DNA of 10,913 nucleotides, from assembly GCA_030619685.1 (NCBI GenBank), contig JAUXAX010000066.1:1-10913 (forward strand). The letters are read 5' to 3'. Positions 1 through 7,227 of this stretch are shown here, one piece after another (position 1 is the stretch's first letter; every line of letters starts with the position of its first letter). Both the position numbers and the translations under genes were made by a program. The notes under the pieces were generated by a model. The model did no database searches, had not been told where the DNA came from, and was given only the letters and a program-made list of their open reading frames with translations. The DNA is from Dehalococcoidia bacterium (GTDB lineage: Bacteria > Chloroflexota > Dehalococcoidia > SZUA-161).

Positions 1-411
1 CAGCTTAGTCACGGTTCCATCGGCGTTTAATTTATACAGACCTATTGAATTTAATGCGTAGCTATTACCACTGGATGTAGTTGCTACCGAGGTATTTTGA
101 AAACGACCGTTATACTCATCCAACTCATAATAATACAAAAGTTCACCATCCGGACTTAATACTGCAATACGATTATCCATGTTGCCAGCTATCAAGAGAT
201 TGCCATTAGCATCAAAAGCTAAATCATGTGGAGTAATCAACCAATCTTGTGCAACCAAGCCAGTTATCGCTGATGGAGGTGTTGTATCGGGTGCTGGTGA
301 TGGAGGAGTTAGCGTGGGGGTAGGTGTCGGCGGTGCTTCTACTGGCGGTTGAGCGCAGCTGGAAAACAGGAAGACAGCGATAACTAATACTGTAAGATAA
401 ATCCGTCTCAT
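1..411 (-). CDS. Secreted lipoprotein with probable NHL/beta-propeller repeats, N-terminal part
   Basis: The frame opens with ATG at 411 and stays open for 137 codons to the window edge, so the C-terminus is missing. Residues 1-19 form a lipoprotein signal: two arginines, a hydrophobic core (residues 6-16), then FSSC with the lipidated cysteine at 19. Residues 20-50 are a Pro/Thr-rich tether (TPTPTLTPPSP), as in many surface-anchored proteins. From about residue 57 the pattern PHDLAFDANGNLLIAG, followed by DNRIAVLSPDGELLYYYE and then GLYKLNADGT, resembles NHL or SMP-30 type propeller blades. The cell location is therefore probably the outer face of the cytoplasmic membrane. Function and ligand are not visible. 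No clear SD precedes the ATG. The codons are more AT-rich than in the genes to the right, which may mean a different origin or simply weaker expression. Confidence 0.75.
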   Translation of the reverse strand, partial: MRRIYLTVLVIAVFLFSSCAQPPVEAPPTPTPTLTPPSPAPDTTPPSAITGLVAQDWLITPHDLAFDANGNLLIAGNMDNRIAVLSPDGELLYYYELDEYNGRFQNTSVATTSSGNSYALNSIGLYKLNADGTVTKL

Positions 412-485
412 TTTACAATCTTACTACAAACCCAGATTTCATGGCAATACCTGCATGTTCGGCTCACTTTGTATGTGTCAGCGTC

Positions 486-505
486 GGAAAAAGCAAACCC
501 GCTCC
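486..505 (-). terminator. Possible weak terminator after uvrC
   Basis: Reading the minus strand, GGAGC at 505-501 can pair with GCTTT at 494-490 (three Watson-Crick pairs plus G-U pairs) around a six-base loop. A run of five T (492-488) overlaps and follows the 3' arm. The stem is poor, so this is only a candidate end for the relA-uvrC transcript. Confidence 0.25.
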
Positions 506-526
506 CCGAGGAAGATTCGAACTTTC
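501..526 (-). other. tRNA 3'-end-like fragment (T-arm and acceptor strand)
   Basis: On the minus strand, 526-501 reads GAAAG, TTCGAAT, CTTCC, then TCGGGGA and G. This matches the tRNA T-arm layout: a 5-base stem (four of five pairs form, with one A-C mismatch), the consensus loop TTCGAAT flanked by G53 and C61, then a 7-base acceptor strand and a discriminator base. No CCA is encoded. The rest of a tRNA would have to lie above 526, which is the end of uvrC, and nothing there folds as one. It could be the relic of a tRNA gene, an integration scar, or a chance near-palindrome of about 16 bases. Confidence 0.3.
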
Positions 527-529
527 AAG

Positions 530-2347
530 CTAGAGGGATTCCTTCACCCTCTCTGCCAGTGGCCTGGTCATTCCCGGTACTGCCGCAAGCTCTTCCAGGG
601 AAGCCTCTTTAATTCCCCTAACGGAGCCGAACTGCTTGAGCAAAGCACGCCTGCGCTTGGGTCCGATGCCGGGTACCTCCAGAGCCGAGGTCATGGCAGT
701 CTTCCGGCGCACCTTCAGGTGATAGGATAGGGCGAAGCGGTGCGCCTCGTCGCGGATGCGCTGCAGCAGGTAGAGCGCCTGGGAGTCACGTGGCAGGACA
801 ACGGGTTCCGCAGACTCTGGCAGGAAGACCTCCTCGTCCTGTTTAGCCAAAGAGGCAAAGGGAACGAAATCGATGCCAAGCTCTTGTGCAACCTCCAGGG
901 CGGAGGTCAAATGCCCCTTACCACCATCGATTAGCACCAGGTCTGGTATCACTGCCCATGAGCTGCCGTCTTCCGCTCTTGTTCGTTTGAAGCGCCGCCT
1001 AAGGACTTCTTGCATCATAGCATAGTCATCAATGCCAGCCACAGTCTTTATCTTGAAGCGGCGATAGTTGGAAGGCTTAGGGCGACCGTTTTCAAAGACC
1101 ACCATACTGCCCACGGCGGAGGTGCCCCTAATGTCCGATATATCGTAGCACTCCACCCTCTTAGGCAACCTGGGCAGGTGAAGCTGCTCCTCGAGTTCCC
1201 TGAGTGCAGCAGCGGTTCTCCCGCTGTCGGCTAGCCATTTGGCTCTCATCTGCTCCAGCACCTGAGCTGCGTTCTCGGCCACCATATCCACCAACTTCTT
1301 ACTCTCTCCCCTGTGAGGCACCTTGAGTCTAACCTTGCCCCCACGTACGCTCTGCAGCCATGATGAGATGACCGGCATATCCTGGGTCTCAGTCTGGAGC
1401 AGGATTTGGGGAGGTATGTAAGGGGCTGAGCCATAGAACTGCTGGATGAAGCTGGTCATGATCTGGCTTGGGTCCTCGTCCTGTGTTCCCTCCAGGATGA
1501 AGTGCTCTCTCCCAATGACCTTGCCACCGCGAATGAAGAATATCTGTACGCAGGCCTCGTTCCTTTCCCTGGCGAAGGCAACTACATCCTCATCCTCTCT
1601 GGTAGTGGAGGTGATCTTCTGCCCCTCAGTCACATTCTCCACAGCCTGAAGCTGGTCGCGTAAGTCGGCAGCTTTCTCAAACCGCAGCGTGGCAGCGGCT
1701 TCCTCCATCTCCCGCCGCAAGTTGCGAACCACTACCTCCTGTTTACCTCTCAGGAAGAGGACTACCTGCTCTATGATCTTGCGATATTCCTCCTTTGTTA
1801 TCTCACCGCTGCAGGCTCCAACGCAGCGATCGATATAGAAGTCGAAGCAAGGGCGAGGCTTCTTGCCTGTGATTACCCATCTAGGGGAGCAATAGTGAAA
1901 GAGCTTCCTCAGGAGGTCAAGGGTTCTGTGTACCGACCCAGCGCTGGCAAAAGGCCCAAAGTAGCGTCCGCCATCATCTTCAAAGCGCCTGGTCAGGAAC
2001 ACGCGGGGCCACTCCTCGTTCAGAGTAACCTTGATGTAGGGGTAGCTCTTGTCATCCTTGAGCCTGACGTTATAGCGAGGACGGTGTTTCTTGATCAGGT
2101 TGCATTCCAGAATAATCGCTTCCTGTTCGGAATCGGTTACTATGAAATCGAGGTCTCGCGCCCTGGCAACCATCTTCTGAAGCTTGGGCGCAAGCGTACG
2201 CGGAGTGCCGAAGTAGGACCTGAGCCGGTGGCGTAGGCTAGCTGCCTTGCCCACGTAGAGGATCTTCCCAGTGCTATCCTTAAGCAGATAAACCCCGGGC
2301 TTTGTCGGCAGCGCCTGTAGCTGTTCCTCGAAGCGACCCTGTTCCAC
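530..2347 (-). CDS. uvrC: Excinuclease ABC subunit C (UvrC)
   Basis: UvrC makes both incisions around a DNA lesion in UvrAB-dependent nucleotide excision repair. At 605 residues it is full length. The N-terminal GIY-YIG nuclease (about 15-92) shows PGVYLLKD and ILYVGKA. Four cysteines (153, 167, 175, 179) have almost the spacing reported for the iron-sulfur cluster of E. coli UvrC. The UVR motif that contacts UvrB lies at about 203-238. The RNase H-like second nuclease (about 396-540) keeps ECYDIS (D402), the DDY pair (440-441), IDGGKGH (D474) and RDEAHRFA (H536). Two helix-hairpin-helix motifs (about 555-605) end the protein. The start is GTG at 2347, which places the conserved N-terminus correctly. 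Its SD (GGGGTAGGTGA) overlaps the relA stop codon 14 bases upstream, so the pair is co-transcribed and probably translationally coupled. Confidence 0.97.
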   Translation of the reverse strand: MEQGRFEEQLQALPTKPGVYLLKDSTGKILYVGKAASLRHRLRSYFGTPRTLAPKLQKMVARARDLDFIVTDSEQEAIILECNLIKKHRPRYNVRLKDDKSYPYIKVTLNEEWPRVFLTRRFEDDGGRYFGPFASAGSVHRTLDLLRKLFHYCSPRWVITGKKPRPCFDFYIDRCVGACSGEITKEEYRKIIEQVVLFLRGKQEVVVRNLRREMEEAAATLRFEKAADLRDQLQAVENVTEGQKITSTTREDEDVVAFARERNEACVQIFFIRGGKVIGREHFILEGTQDEDPSQIMTSFIQQFYGSAPYIPPQILLQTETQDMPVISSWLQSVRGGKVRLKVPHRGESKKLVDMVAENAAQVLEQMRAKWLADSGRTAAALRELEEQLHLPRLPKRVECYDISDIRGTSAVGSMVVFENGRPKPSNYRRFKIKTVAGIDDYAMMQEVLRRRFKRTRAEDGSSWAVIPDLVLIDGGKGHLTSALEVAQELGIDFVPFASLAKQDEEVFLPESAEPVVLPRDSQALYLLQRIRDEAHRFALSYHLKVRRKTAMTSALEVPGIGPKRRRALLKQFGSVRGIKEASLEELAAVPGMTRPLAERVKESL

Positions 2348-2361
2348 CGAAGATATTTCAC

Positions 2362-4530
2362 CTACCCCTCGTGTTCGCCCTCTGAAGCTCGAGTCACATT
2401 GATAACACCAGGTACACCTTCTAGCTTGGAGAACAGCCGGCTGAGTTGTCCGATAGTGCTGATATCCAGGGTCAGGAAAACGGAGAGTGTCTCATCGCTT
2501 TGGTCATCGAGCGAGGCTGCAGCTATGTTTATCTTCTCATCTGAGACGAGGGAGGTAACATCTCGCAGCAGTCCTACCCGATCCCAAGCCTCGACGCGAA
2601 TAGTCACAGGGAAGGAAAGGCCTGACTTCCCCCATGTTACCTTGACCAGCCTCTCCTTTTCATCTTCGCTGAGTACGTTGGCACAGTCCTTGCGGTGGAT
2701 GGTCACCCCTCTGGTGCGGGTAACGAAGCCGATGATTTCGTCACCGGGCGCAGGCTGACAACACGGGGCGATGTGGGTCAACAAATCGCCAGCACCTAGA
2801 ACCTGAACTGGCGAGGTAGTTTTCGGCTTGGGTGGAGCCGCTGCTGAGGGCGTCTGAGGTCGCTCATCAGGGGCGGTTATCTTCAAGGCGATCAGGTGAG
2901 CGCTGATATCGCCACAGCCAATAGCAGCCAGGAAATCATCCACCCCATCGTACTTGAAGAGTCCGGCAATCCTCTCCCGGTCGGCAAAGCCTATCCCGAG
3001 GCGTCGGAGCTCCTTTTCCAGAATCATCCTTCCTCTTTCGATATTCTCTGCCCTCTCCTGACGGCGAAACCACTGCCTGATCTTCTCACGAGCATGATGG
3101 GTCTTGACGTAGCCCAGGTTGAGATTAAGCCAATCGAGGCTGGGACCGCGATCCAACTTAGTGGCCATGACCTCAACGGTGTCTCCGTTACGAAGTTGGT
3201 AATCCAGCGAGACCATTCTGCCGTTTACCTTGGCCCCGATGCAACGATGCCCCAGGTTGGTATGAATACGATAGGCGAAATCGAGGGGGGTTGCGCCTCT
3301 GGGTAGCTCCTTTATCTCGCCCTTGGGGGTATAAACGAAGACCTGATCCTGAAAGATGTCGGTCTTGATAGACTCGATGAACGCCGTTCCGCTCAGTTCA
3401 CGCTGCCACTCCATAAGCTGCCTGAGCCAGGTTATCTTCTCTTCAAACTCTATATCCTTCTTTGCCCCTTCCTTGTACTTCCAGTGAGCAGCCACTCCAT
3501 ATTCGGCTGTACGGTGCATGTGATGTGTACGGATCTGAACCTCCAGCGGTCTGCCGTCAAGGCACATCACTGTGCTGTGTAGCCCTTGATACCTGTTCTG
3601 CTTAGGGTTGGCAATGAAATCATCGAATTGCCCAGGAATGGGATGCCACAGGCTGTGGACAATTCCGAGAGCGCTATAGCAGTCAGGTTGATTGTCTACA
3701 AATACGCGGAGGGCTAGCAGATCATGGATATCACTGAACTCCTTTCCCTCAGCAGCATATCTCTCCATCTTGGTGTATACGCTATAGATGCTCTTTGGTC
3801 TCCCAGTGACCTCTGCGTTGATGCCTGCTTTCTCAAGCTCCTCCTTGAGGATTCGGCTCACACGGGCTATGTAGCGCTCCCGAGTTACTCTACGAGCTGC
3901 GATCAGCTTAGCGATCTGGCGATAGGTATCCGGCTGCAGATAGCGGAAGGACAGATCCTCTAGCTGCCACTTTATCTGCCAGATTCCCAGGCGATGGGCG
4001 AGGGGGGCATAGATCTCCATCGTCTCCCTTGCTATCCTCTGCTGCTTCTCTGGGTCGAGTGCCTTGAGGGTGCGCATATTGTGCAATCTATCAGCTAGCT
4101 TGATGAGTACCACGCGGATGTCCTCGGCTGTGACCACGAACATCTTGCGCAGGCTTTCCACCTGGGCTTCGCTTTCAACAACCTTATCAAGCCCTCCCTC
4201 TAAAAGATGTGATGAGATCTTGTCCAGTCTGGTCATACCCTCAACTAGCTTACTCACCTCAGGCCCGAATCGATCCTCAATATCAGTGAAAGGAACACCG
4301 CAGTCCTCAGTAACATCATGGAGTAGGGCAGCGGCAAGTGAGATCTCGTCAAGGTAGAGGTCAGCGACGATCACTGCTGTCTCCACCGGATGACTTATAT
4401 ATGGTTCCCCCGACCGGCGACGCTGGCTGGCATGCGCCTCCAGTGCGAAATGATAGGCATCCTCCACAAACGGCAGCCTATCCTCAGGGAGATACTCTTT
4501 TACCTTCTCAACAAGGGGCTCTATATCCAT
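2362..4530 (-). CDS. relA: (p)ppGpp synthetase/hydrolase of the RelA/SpoT (Rel) family
   Basis: The long stringent-response enzyme makes (p)ppGpp from ATP and GTP/GDP and can hydrolyse it. With 722 residues and all domains it matches long Rel proteins. The HD hydrolase (about 25-185) keeps HPVETA and LLHDVTED. The synthetase (about 243-355) has RPKSIYSVYTKM, the QFDDFIANPK loop, YQGLHST and LEVQIRT. Then follow TGS (about 396-456), a helical segment with GYVKTHHAREKIR, the Cys-Cys...His...Cys region (590/591, 612, 616) and a C-terminal ACT domain (about 641-718). The metal-binding loop is QFDD, nearer the acidic ExDD of RelA than the RxKD of most bifunctional enzymes, although the HD site looks intact. 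I prefer ATG 4530: AAGGTG lies 6 bases upstream and the protein then begins MDIEPL. A further ATG at 4551 adds seven residues but would start almost at the predicted transcript 5' end. It is divergent from hisS and leads the operon with uvrC. Confidence 0.96.
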   Translation of the reverse strand: MDIEPLVEKVKEYLPEDRLPFVEDAYHFALEAHASQRRRSGEPYISHPVETAVIVADLYLDEISLAAALLHDVTEDCGVPFTDIEDRFGPEVSKLVEGMTRLDKISSHLLEGGLDKVVESEAQVESLRKMFVVTAEDIRVVLIKLADRLHNMRTLKALDPEKQQRIARETMEIYAPLAHRLGIWQIKWQLEDLSFRYLQPDTYRQIAKLIAARRVTRERYIARVSRILKEELEKAGINAEVTGRPKSIYSVYTKMERYAAEGKEFSDIHDLLALRVFVDNQPDCYSALGIVHSLWHPIPGQFDDFIANPKQNRYQGLHSTVMCLDGRPLEVQIRTHHMHRTAEYGVAAHWKYKEGAKKDIEFEEKITWLRQLMEWQRELSGTAFIESIKTDIFQDQVFVYTPKGEIKELPRGATPLDFAYRIHTNLGHRCIGAKVNGRMVSLDYQLRNGDTVEVMATKLDRGPSLDWLNLNLGYVKTHHAREKIRQWFRRQERAENIERGRMILEKELRRLGIGFADRERIAGLFKYDGVDDFLAAIGCGDISAHLIALKITAPDERPQTPSAAAPPKPKTTSPVQVLGAGDLLTHIAPCCQPAPGDEIIGFVTRTRGVTIHRKDCANVLSEDEKERLVKVTWGKSGLSFPVTIRVEAWDRVGLLRDVTSLVSDEKINIAAASLDDQSDETLSVFLTLDISTIGQLSRLFSKLEGVPGVINVTRASEGEHEG

Positions 4531-4562
4531 TAAACGCACCTTCAGGGGCATCCCTATTCTAA

Positions 4563-4591
4563 AGTATATTCCAAGGGTGCCTCAGATGCAA
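4563..4591 (-). promoter_or_regulatory. Candidate promoter for relA-uvrC
   Basis: On the minus strand, TTGCAT (4591-4586) and TATACT (4568-4563) are separated by exactly 17 bases. The -10 matches the consensus at five of six positions; the -35 is weak (TTG only). The predicted start near 4556 would leave almost no leader before ATG 4551 but about 26 bases and an SD before ATG 4530. Confidence 0.45.
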
Positions 4592-4596
4592 TCTCC

Positions 4597-4625
4597 TTTA
4601 CAAACAACCCACGATGCTGTATTCT
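4597..4625 (+). promoter_or_regulatory. Candidate promoter for hisS
   Basis: TTTACA (4597-4602, five of six) and TATTCT (4620-4625, four of six) lie 17 bases apart, directing transcription toward hisS from about 4632. It lies back to back with the relA promoter in the same divergent gap. Its -10 overlaps the left arm of the inverted repeat at 4623-4657. Confidence 0.4.
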
Positions 4626-4657
4626 GCTAAACGACAGAGAACTGGCGCATTAGCAGA
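4623..4657 (+). repeat. 8-bp perfect inverted repeat in the hisS leader
   Basis: TCTGCTAA at 4623-4630 is repeated inverted as TTAGCAGA at 4650-4657 with 19 bases between. The right arm runs into the hisS SD (GAGGGGG, about 4656-4662). If the mRNA begins upstream of 4623 this would be a hairpin occluding the SD. If it starts near 4632 the arms are better read as operator half-sites over the -10 and the early leader. No T-box features are visible. Confidence 0.45.
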
Positions 4658-4669
4658 GGGGGTCTTTTC

Positions 4670-5932
4670 TTGTATCAGGCGCCGCGAGGCACTTCAGATA
4701 TCCTACCCCGAGAGCAGGGATATTGGAGCTACACCATGCAGAAGGCAGTTGCCCTCTCTGAATTGTACGGATATCAACGCATAGACACCCCCACTTTTGA
4801 GGACGCTCGCCTTTTCGTGCGCAGCATCGGCGAGGAGACCGACATTGTAGAGAAGGAGATGTACACGCTTGAGGATCGGAGTGGGGATAAGTTGACCCTC
4901 CGCCCCGAGGGGACTGCATCAGTCTGCCGTGCCTATGTGGAGCACGGGATGCACACCCTTCCCCAGCCGGTGAGGCTCTACTATATGGCAGCTATCTTCA
5001 GGTACGAGCGTCCTCAGGCAGGAAGATACCGACAGCACCATCAGTTCGGTGTCGAGGCCCTGGGAGACAACGACCCCGCCCTTGATGCCGAGGTCATCGA
5101 TATGGCTTGGCAGTTTTATGTAAACCTGGGGCTGCGAGCGCTTAGCCTCTACTTAAACAGCATCGGCTGCAATAGCTGCCGACCGGCGTATCTTGATGGC
5201 TTGAGAGCCTATTATTCCCAACATAGGGAATCCCTATGCCCCAATTGCAGGCGCCGCCTATTGAGAAATCCGCTGCGCCTCCTAGATTGTAAGAGGCCTT
5301 CCTGCACCTCCTTTGCGGAGCAGGCACCGAGGAGCATCGATTACCTATGCGATGAATGCGCAGAGCACTTCGATCAACTAGAGAGATACCTCAATCTACT
5401 GAATCTACCCTTCATCATTAATCACCGGCTAGTACGTGGGCTAGACTACTACACCAAAACCGTATTCGAGATCGCCCCTGAGGGCGAAATAGCGGCTCAG
5501 GCGACCATCGGGGCAGGCGGCAGGTATGACGACCTCATCGAGCAGCTCGGCGGCAAGCCCACCCCTGCAGTCGGCTTCGCCACCGGGATTGAGCGTCTTG
5601 TGCTTAATCTGAGGAGACAAAAAGTCGCTGTTCCGGTACCTCCAGCGCCCGCTGTGTTCATCGCCTACCTAGGCCGGGAGGCTAAGGATGAAGCGATGAA
5701 GCTCGCTTCCCTTCTGAGAAAGTCTGGGCTAAGCGTAACCTTAACCTTCGGCGATAGGAGGCTTAAGGCGCAGCTCAAGCAGGCTAACTCCACTGGCACA
5801 CGCCACGCTGTGATCATCGGCGAGGATGAACTCAGAGGCGGGACAGTGGTGCTCAGAGACATGGATAAGGGCGAGCAAGAAACGATCCCGCTGGATAAAG
5901 TGGCCGAAGTGTTGAGCAAGGTCATAGTCTGA
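4670..5932 (+). CDS. hisS: Histidyl-tRNA synthetase
   Basis: This class II aminoacyl-tRNA synthetase charges tRNA-His in the cytoplasm. Its 420 residues fit the bacterial family. Seen in order: the N-terminal PRGTSDILP, motif 1 region around residues 38-60, RPEGT (78-82), motif 2 with FRYERPQAGRYRQHHQFG (110-127), the HisA motif LVRGLDYYTKTVFE (254-267, R256 expected to contact the substrate), and motif 3 with GAGGRYDDL and GFATGIERL (281-310). The anticodon-binding domain occupies about 327-420. The insertion domain (about 165-240) has eight cysteines in CxxC-like pairs (167/170, 190/193, 207/212, 227/230), which suggests a metal site as in related cysteine-containing HisRS proteins. The start is TTG at 4670: GAGGGGG lies about 7 bases upstream and the family N-terminus MYQAPRGTSD follows directly. 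It is divergent from relA. Confidence 0.96.
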   Translation: MYQAPRGTSDILPREQGYWSYTMQKAVALSELYGYQRIDTPTFEDARLFVRSIGEETDIVEKEMYTLEDRSGDKLTLRPEGTASVCRAYVEHGMHTLPQPVRLYYMAAIFRYERPQAGRYRQHHQFGVEALGDNDPALDAEVIDMAWQFYVNLGLRALSLYLNSIGCNSCRPAYLDGLRAYYSQHRESLCPNCRRRLLRNPLRLLDCKRPSCTSFAEQAPRSIDYLCDECAEHFDQLERYLNLLNLPFIINHRLVRGLDYYTKTVFEIAPEGEIAAQATIGAGGRYDDLIEQLGGKPTPAVGFATGIERLVLNLRRQKVAVPVPPAPAVFIAYLGREAKDEAMKLASLLRKSGLSVTLTFGDRRLKAQLKQANSTGTRHAVIIGEDELRGGTVVLRDMDKGEQETIPLDKVAEVLSKVIV

Positions 5933-5962
5933 AGCACCTTTGTTCCGAAAATAGGCCTTCTT

Positions 5963-6021
5963 CCGTTCGCCCTGAGCTTGTCGAAGGGTCGTTCATGGTT
6001 CGACAGGCTCACCACGAACGG
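5963..6021. repeat. 59-bp imperfect inverted repeat, dispersed-type intergenic element
   Basis: Two 25-base arms (5963-5987 and 5997-6021) flank a 9-base centre. Each arm reads CCGTTCG, three variable bases, TGAGC, one variable base, TGTCGAA and two variable bases; 19 of 25 positions are paired. From memory, this TGAGC/TTCGACA type of repeat is scattered in intergenic DNA of many unrelated bacteria and is often mistranslated as part of a protein. Here it sits 31 bases after the hisS stop and could act as an mRNA 3'-end hairpin. There is no T-run after it. Confidence 0.7.
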
Positions 6022-6053
6022 TATCTAGCTCGCTCATTTTCATCATTCGCTGG

Positions 6054-6067
6054 TGGGCACTTGCCCA
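6054..6067. repeat. 14-bp palindrome upstream of the prfA promoter
   Basis: TGGGCA, CT, TGCCCA forms a perfect 6+6 inverted repeat centred about 53 bases before the predicted prfA transcription start and 13 bases before the -35. The position suits an activator-type operator, but no regulator is identified and a chance palindrome is possible. Confidence 0.3.
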
Positions 6068-6079
6068 TGAGGGTTTACG

Positions 6080-6107
6080 TTGAAAAGCAGCTTGCCTGTG
6101 CTATAAT
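6080..6107 (+). promoter_or_regulatory. Strong sigma-70-type promoter for prfA-prmC
   Basis: TTGAAA (6080-6085), a 16-base spacer and a perfect TATAAT (6102-6107) preceded by TGC, giving an extended -10. Transcription should begin near 6114, leaving a leader of about 43 bases before the prfA ATG. It is the best promoter match in the window. Confidence 0.75.
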
Positions 6108-6123
6108 AAAATAAACTTGACCC

Positions 6124-6146
6124 TCCTCCGCTGGGAGGATTTCTTT
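6124..6146 (+). promoter_or_regulatory. Small hairpin in the prfA leader
   Basis: TCCTCC (6124-6129), loop GCTG, GGAGGA (6134-6139), then TTTCTTT. The 3' arm is an SD-like sequence that lies too far (17 bases) from the ATG to be the working site; the likely SD is AGGTGA at 6148-6153. The hairpin plus T-rich tail near the 5' end could be an attenuator or an mRNA-stabilising stem. This is an inference from structure alone. Confidence 0.35.
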
Positions 6147-6156
6147 CAGGTGAACT

Positions 6157-7227
6157 ATGCTTGAGAGGCTAGAATCAATCGAAAGACGTTACACCGAATT
6201 AAACGAGCTGATGTCAGAGCCTGAAGTGGCTTCCGACTTTGATAAGCTGCGGAACCTGGCACGTGAGCAGGCATCAATCGAGGAATTAGTCACCAAGTAT
6301 AGAGAGTATAAGGCTACTCTGAAAAGCCTGGAGGAAACACAAGCAATCATCACCCAAGGCCTGGATGAGGAGATGGCCGAATTGGCCAAGGAGGAGGTGA
6401 AAAGCCTTGAGCAACAGCGTGATCGCTTGCTCGAGGAGATCAAGGCTGCTCTCATCCCCCGTGATCCTGCCGACAAAAAGGATGTTATCATAGAGATCCG
6501 CGCTGGTGCTGGAGGAGAGGAAGCAGGGCTCTTTGCTGCCGATATCTTCCGAATGTACAGCCGCTATGCCTCCGCTAAAGGGTGGCAGGTGGAGATCATG
6601 AGTAGCAATGAAACCGGTATCGGTGGCTTCAAGGAAATCATCCTGGAGGTCAAGGGCAAAGGCGCCTACAGCAGATTGAAGTATGAGAGTGGAGTCCACC
6701 GTGTGCAGCGGGTGCCACTCACTGAGTCCTCGGGCCGCATTCATACCTCGACAGCGACCGTGGCAGTTCTGCCTGAGGCGGAAGAGATTGACTTGGCCAT
6801 TGATCCCAATGACTTGAGAGTAGATACATTTCGTGCAAGTGGTGCCGGCGGCCAGCATGTCAATAAAGTAGCCTCTGCAGTGCGTATCACCCATCTGCCC
6901 ACGGGAATAGTAACTACATGTCAGGACGAGCGCTCCCAAATGAAGAATAAGGTTAAGGCAATGGCAGTTCTTCGCGCCCGCCTCCTTGACAGAGAGCGCC
7001 AGCGTCAGTTTCAAGAGGTAACCGATGCTCGCCGTTCTCAGGTAGGGACCGGGGATCGCTCGGAAAAGATTCGTACCTATAATTTCCCCCAGGGGAGGGT
7101 CACTGATCATCGCATTGGCCTAACCCTCCATAACCTGGAGAGTGTGCTGGAAGGCAACCTCGATGAGATCATCGATGCTGTAGCCACCACCGATCAGGCG
7201 AAGCAACTGGAGGTGAAGGTGGGGTGA
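6157..7227 (+). CDS. prfA: Peptide chain release factor 1 (RF1)
   Basis: RF1 recognises UAA and UAG in the ribosomal A site and triggers release of the finished peptide. The 356 residues match the family. The N-terminal helical domain (about 1-100) is followed by the core with [11 protein letters not shown] (113-123), the stop-codon recognition motif PLT at 187-189 (PxT, typical of RF1 rather than the SPF of RF2), [17 protein letters not shown], and the catalytic GGQ loop at 231-233 within GAGGQHVNK. The C-terminal signature [19 protein letters not shown] is intact (301-319). ATG at 6157 is preceded by AGGTGA with 3 bases between. It is the first gene of an operon with prmC, whose product methylates Q233, and is transcribed from the strong promoter at 6080-6107. 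Confidence 0.97.
   Translation: MLERLESIERRYTELNELMSEPEVASDFDKLRNLAREQASIEELVTKYREYKATLKSLEETQAIITQGLDEEMAELAKEEVKSLEQQRDRLLEEIKAALIPRDPADKKDVIIEIRAGAGGEEAGLFAADIFRMYSRYASAKGWQVEIMSSNETGIGGFKEIILEVKGKGAYSRLKYESGVHRVQRVPLTESSGRIHTSTATVAVLPEAEEIDLAIDPNDLRVDTFRASGAGGQHVNKVASAVRITHLPTGIVTTCQDERSQMKNKVKAMAVLRARLLDRERQRQFQEVTDARRSQVGTGDRSEKIRTYNFPQGRVTDHRIGLTLHNLESVLEGNLDEIIDAVATTDQAKQLEVKVG

Noticed and set aside
1895..2236. Plus-strand frame of 113 codons opposite uvrC
   Set aside because: It is antisense to the conserved GIY-YIG and cysteine region of UvrC and has no independent start signal or motif.
2896..3306. Plus-strand frame of 136 codons opposite relA
   Set aside because: It is antisense to the TGS and helical domains of Rel; no SD or recognisable protein feature.
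4552..4669. T-box riboswitch or tRNA gene in the relA/hisS gap
   Set aside because: No T-box bulge consensus, no specifier hairpin and no tRNA fold; the gap is too short for a T-box leader.
5665..6015. Minus-strand frame of 116 codons starting MVSLSNHERPFDKL
   Set aside because: Its N-terminus is only the translation of the 59-bp inverted repeat and the rest is antisense to hisS. This peptide is a familiar annotation artefact.
6286..7110. Minus-strand frame of 274 codons inside prfA
   Set aside because: It lies fully antisense to a strongly conserved RF1 gene, shows no domain pattern, and is explained by the codon bias of prfA.
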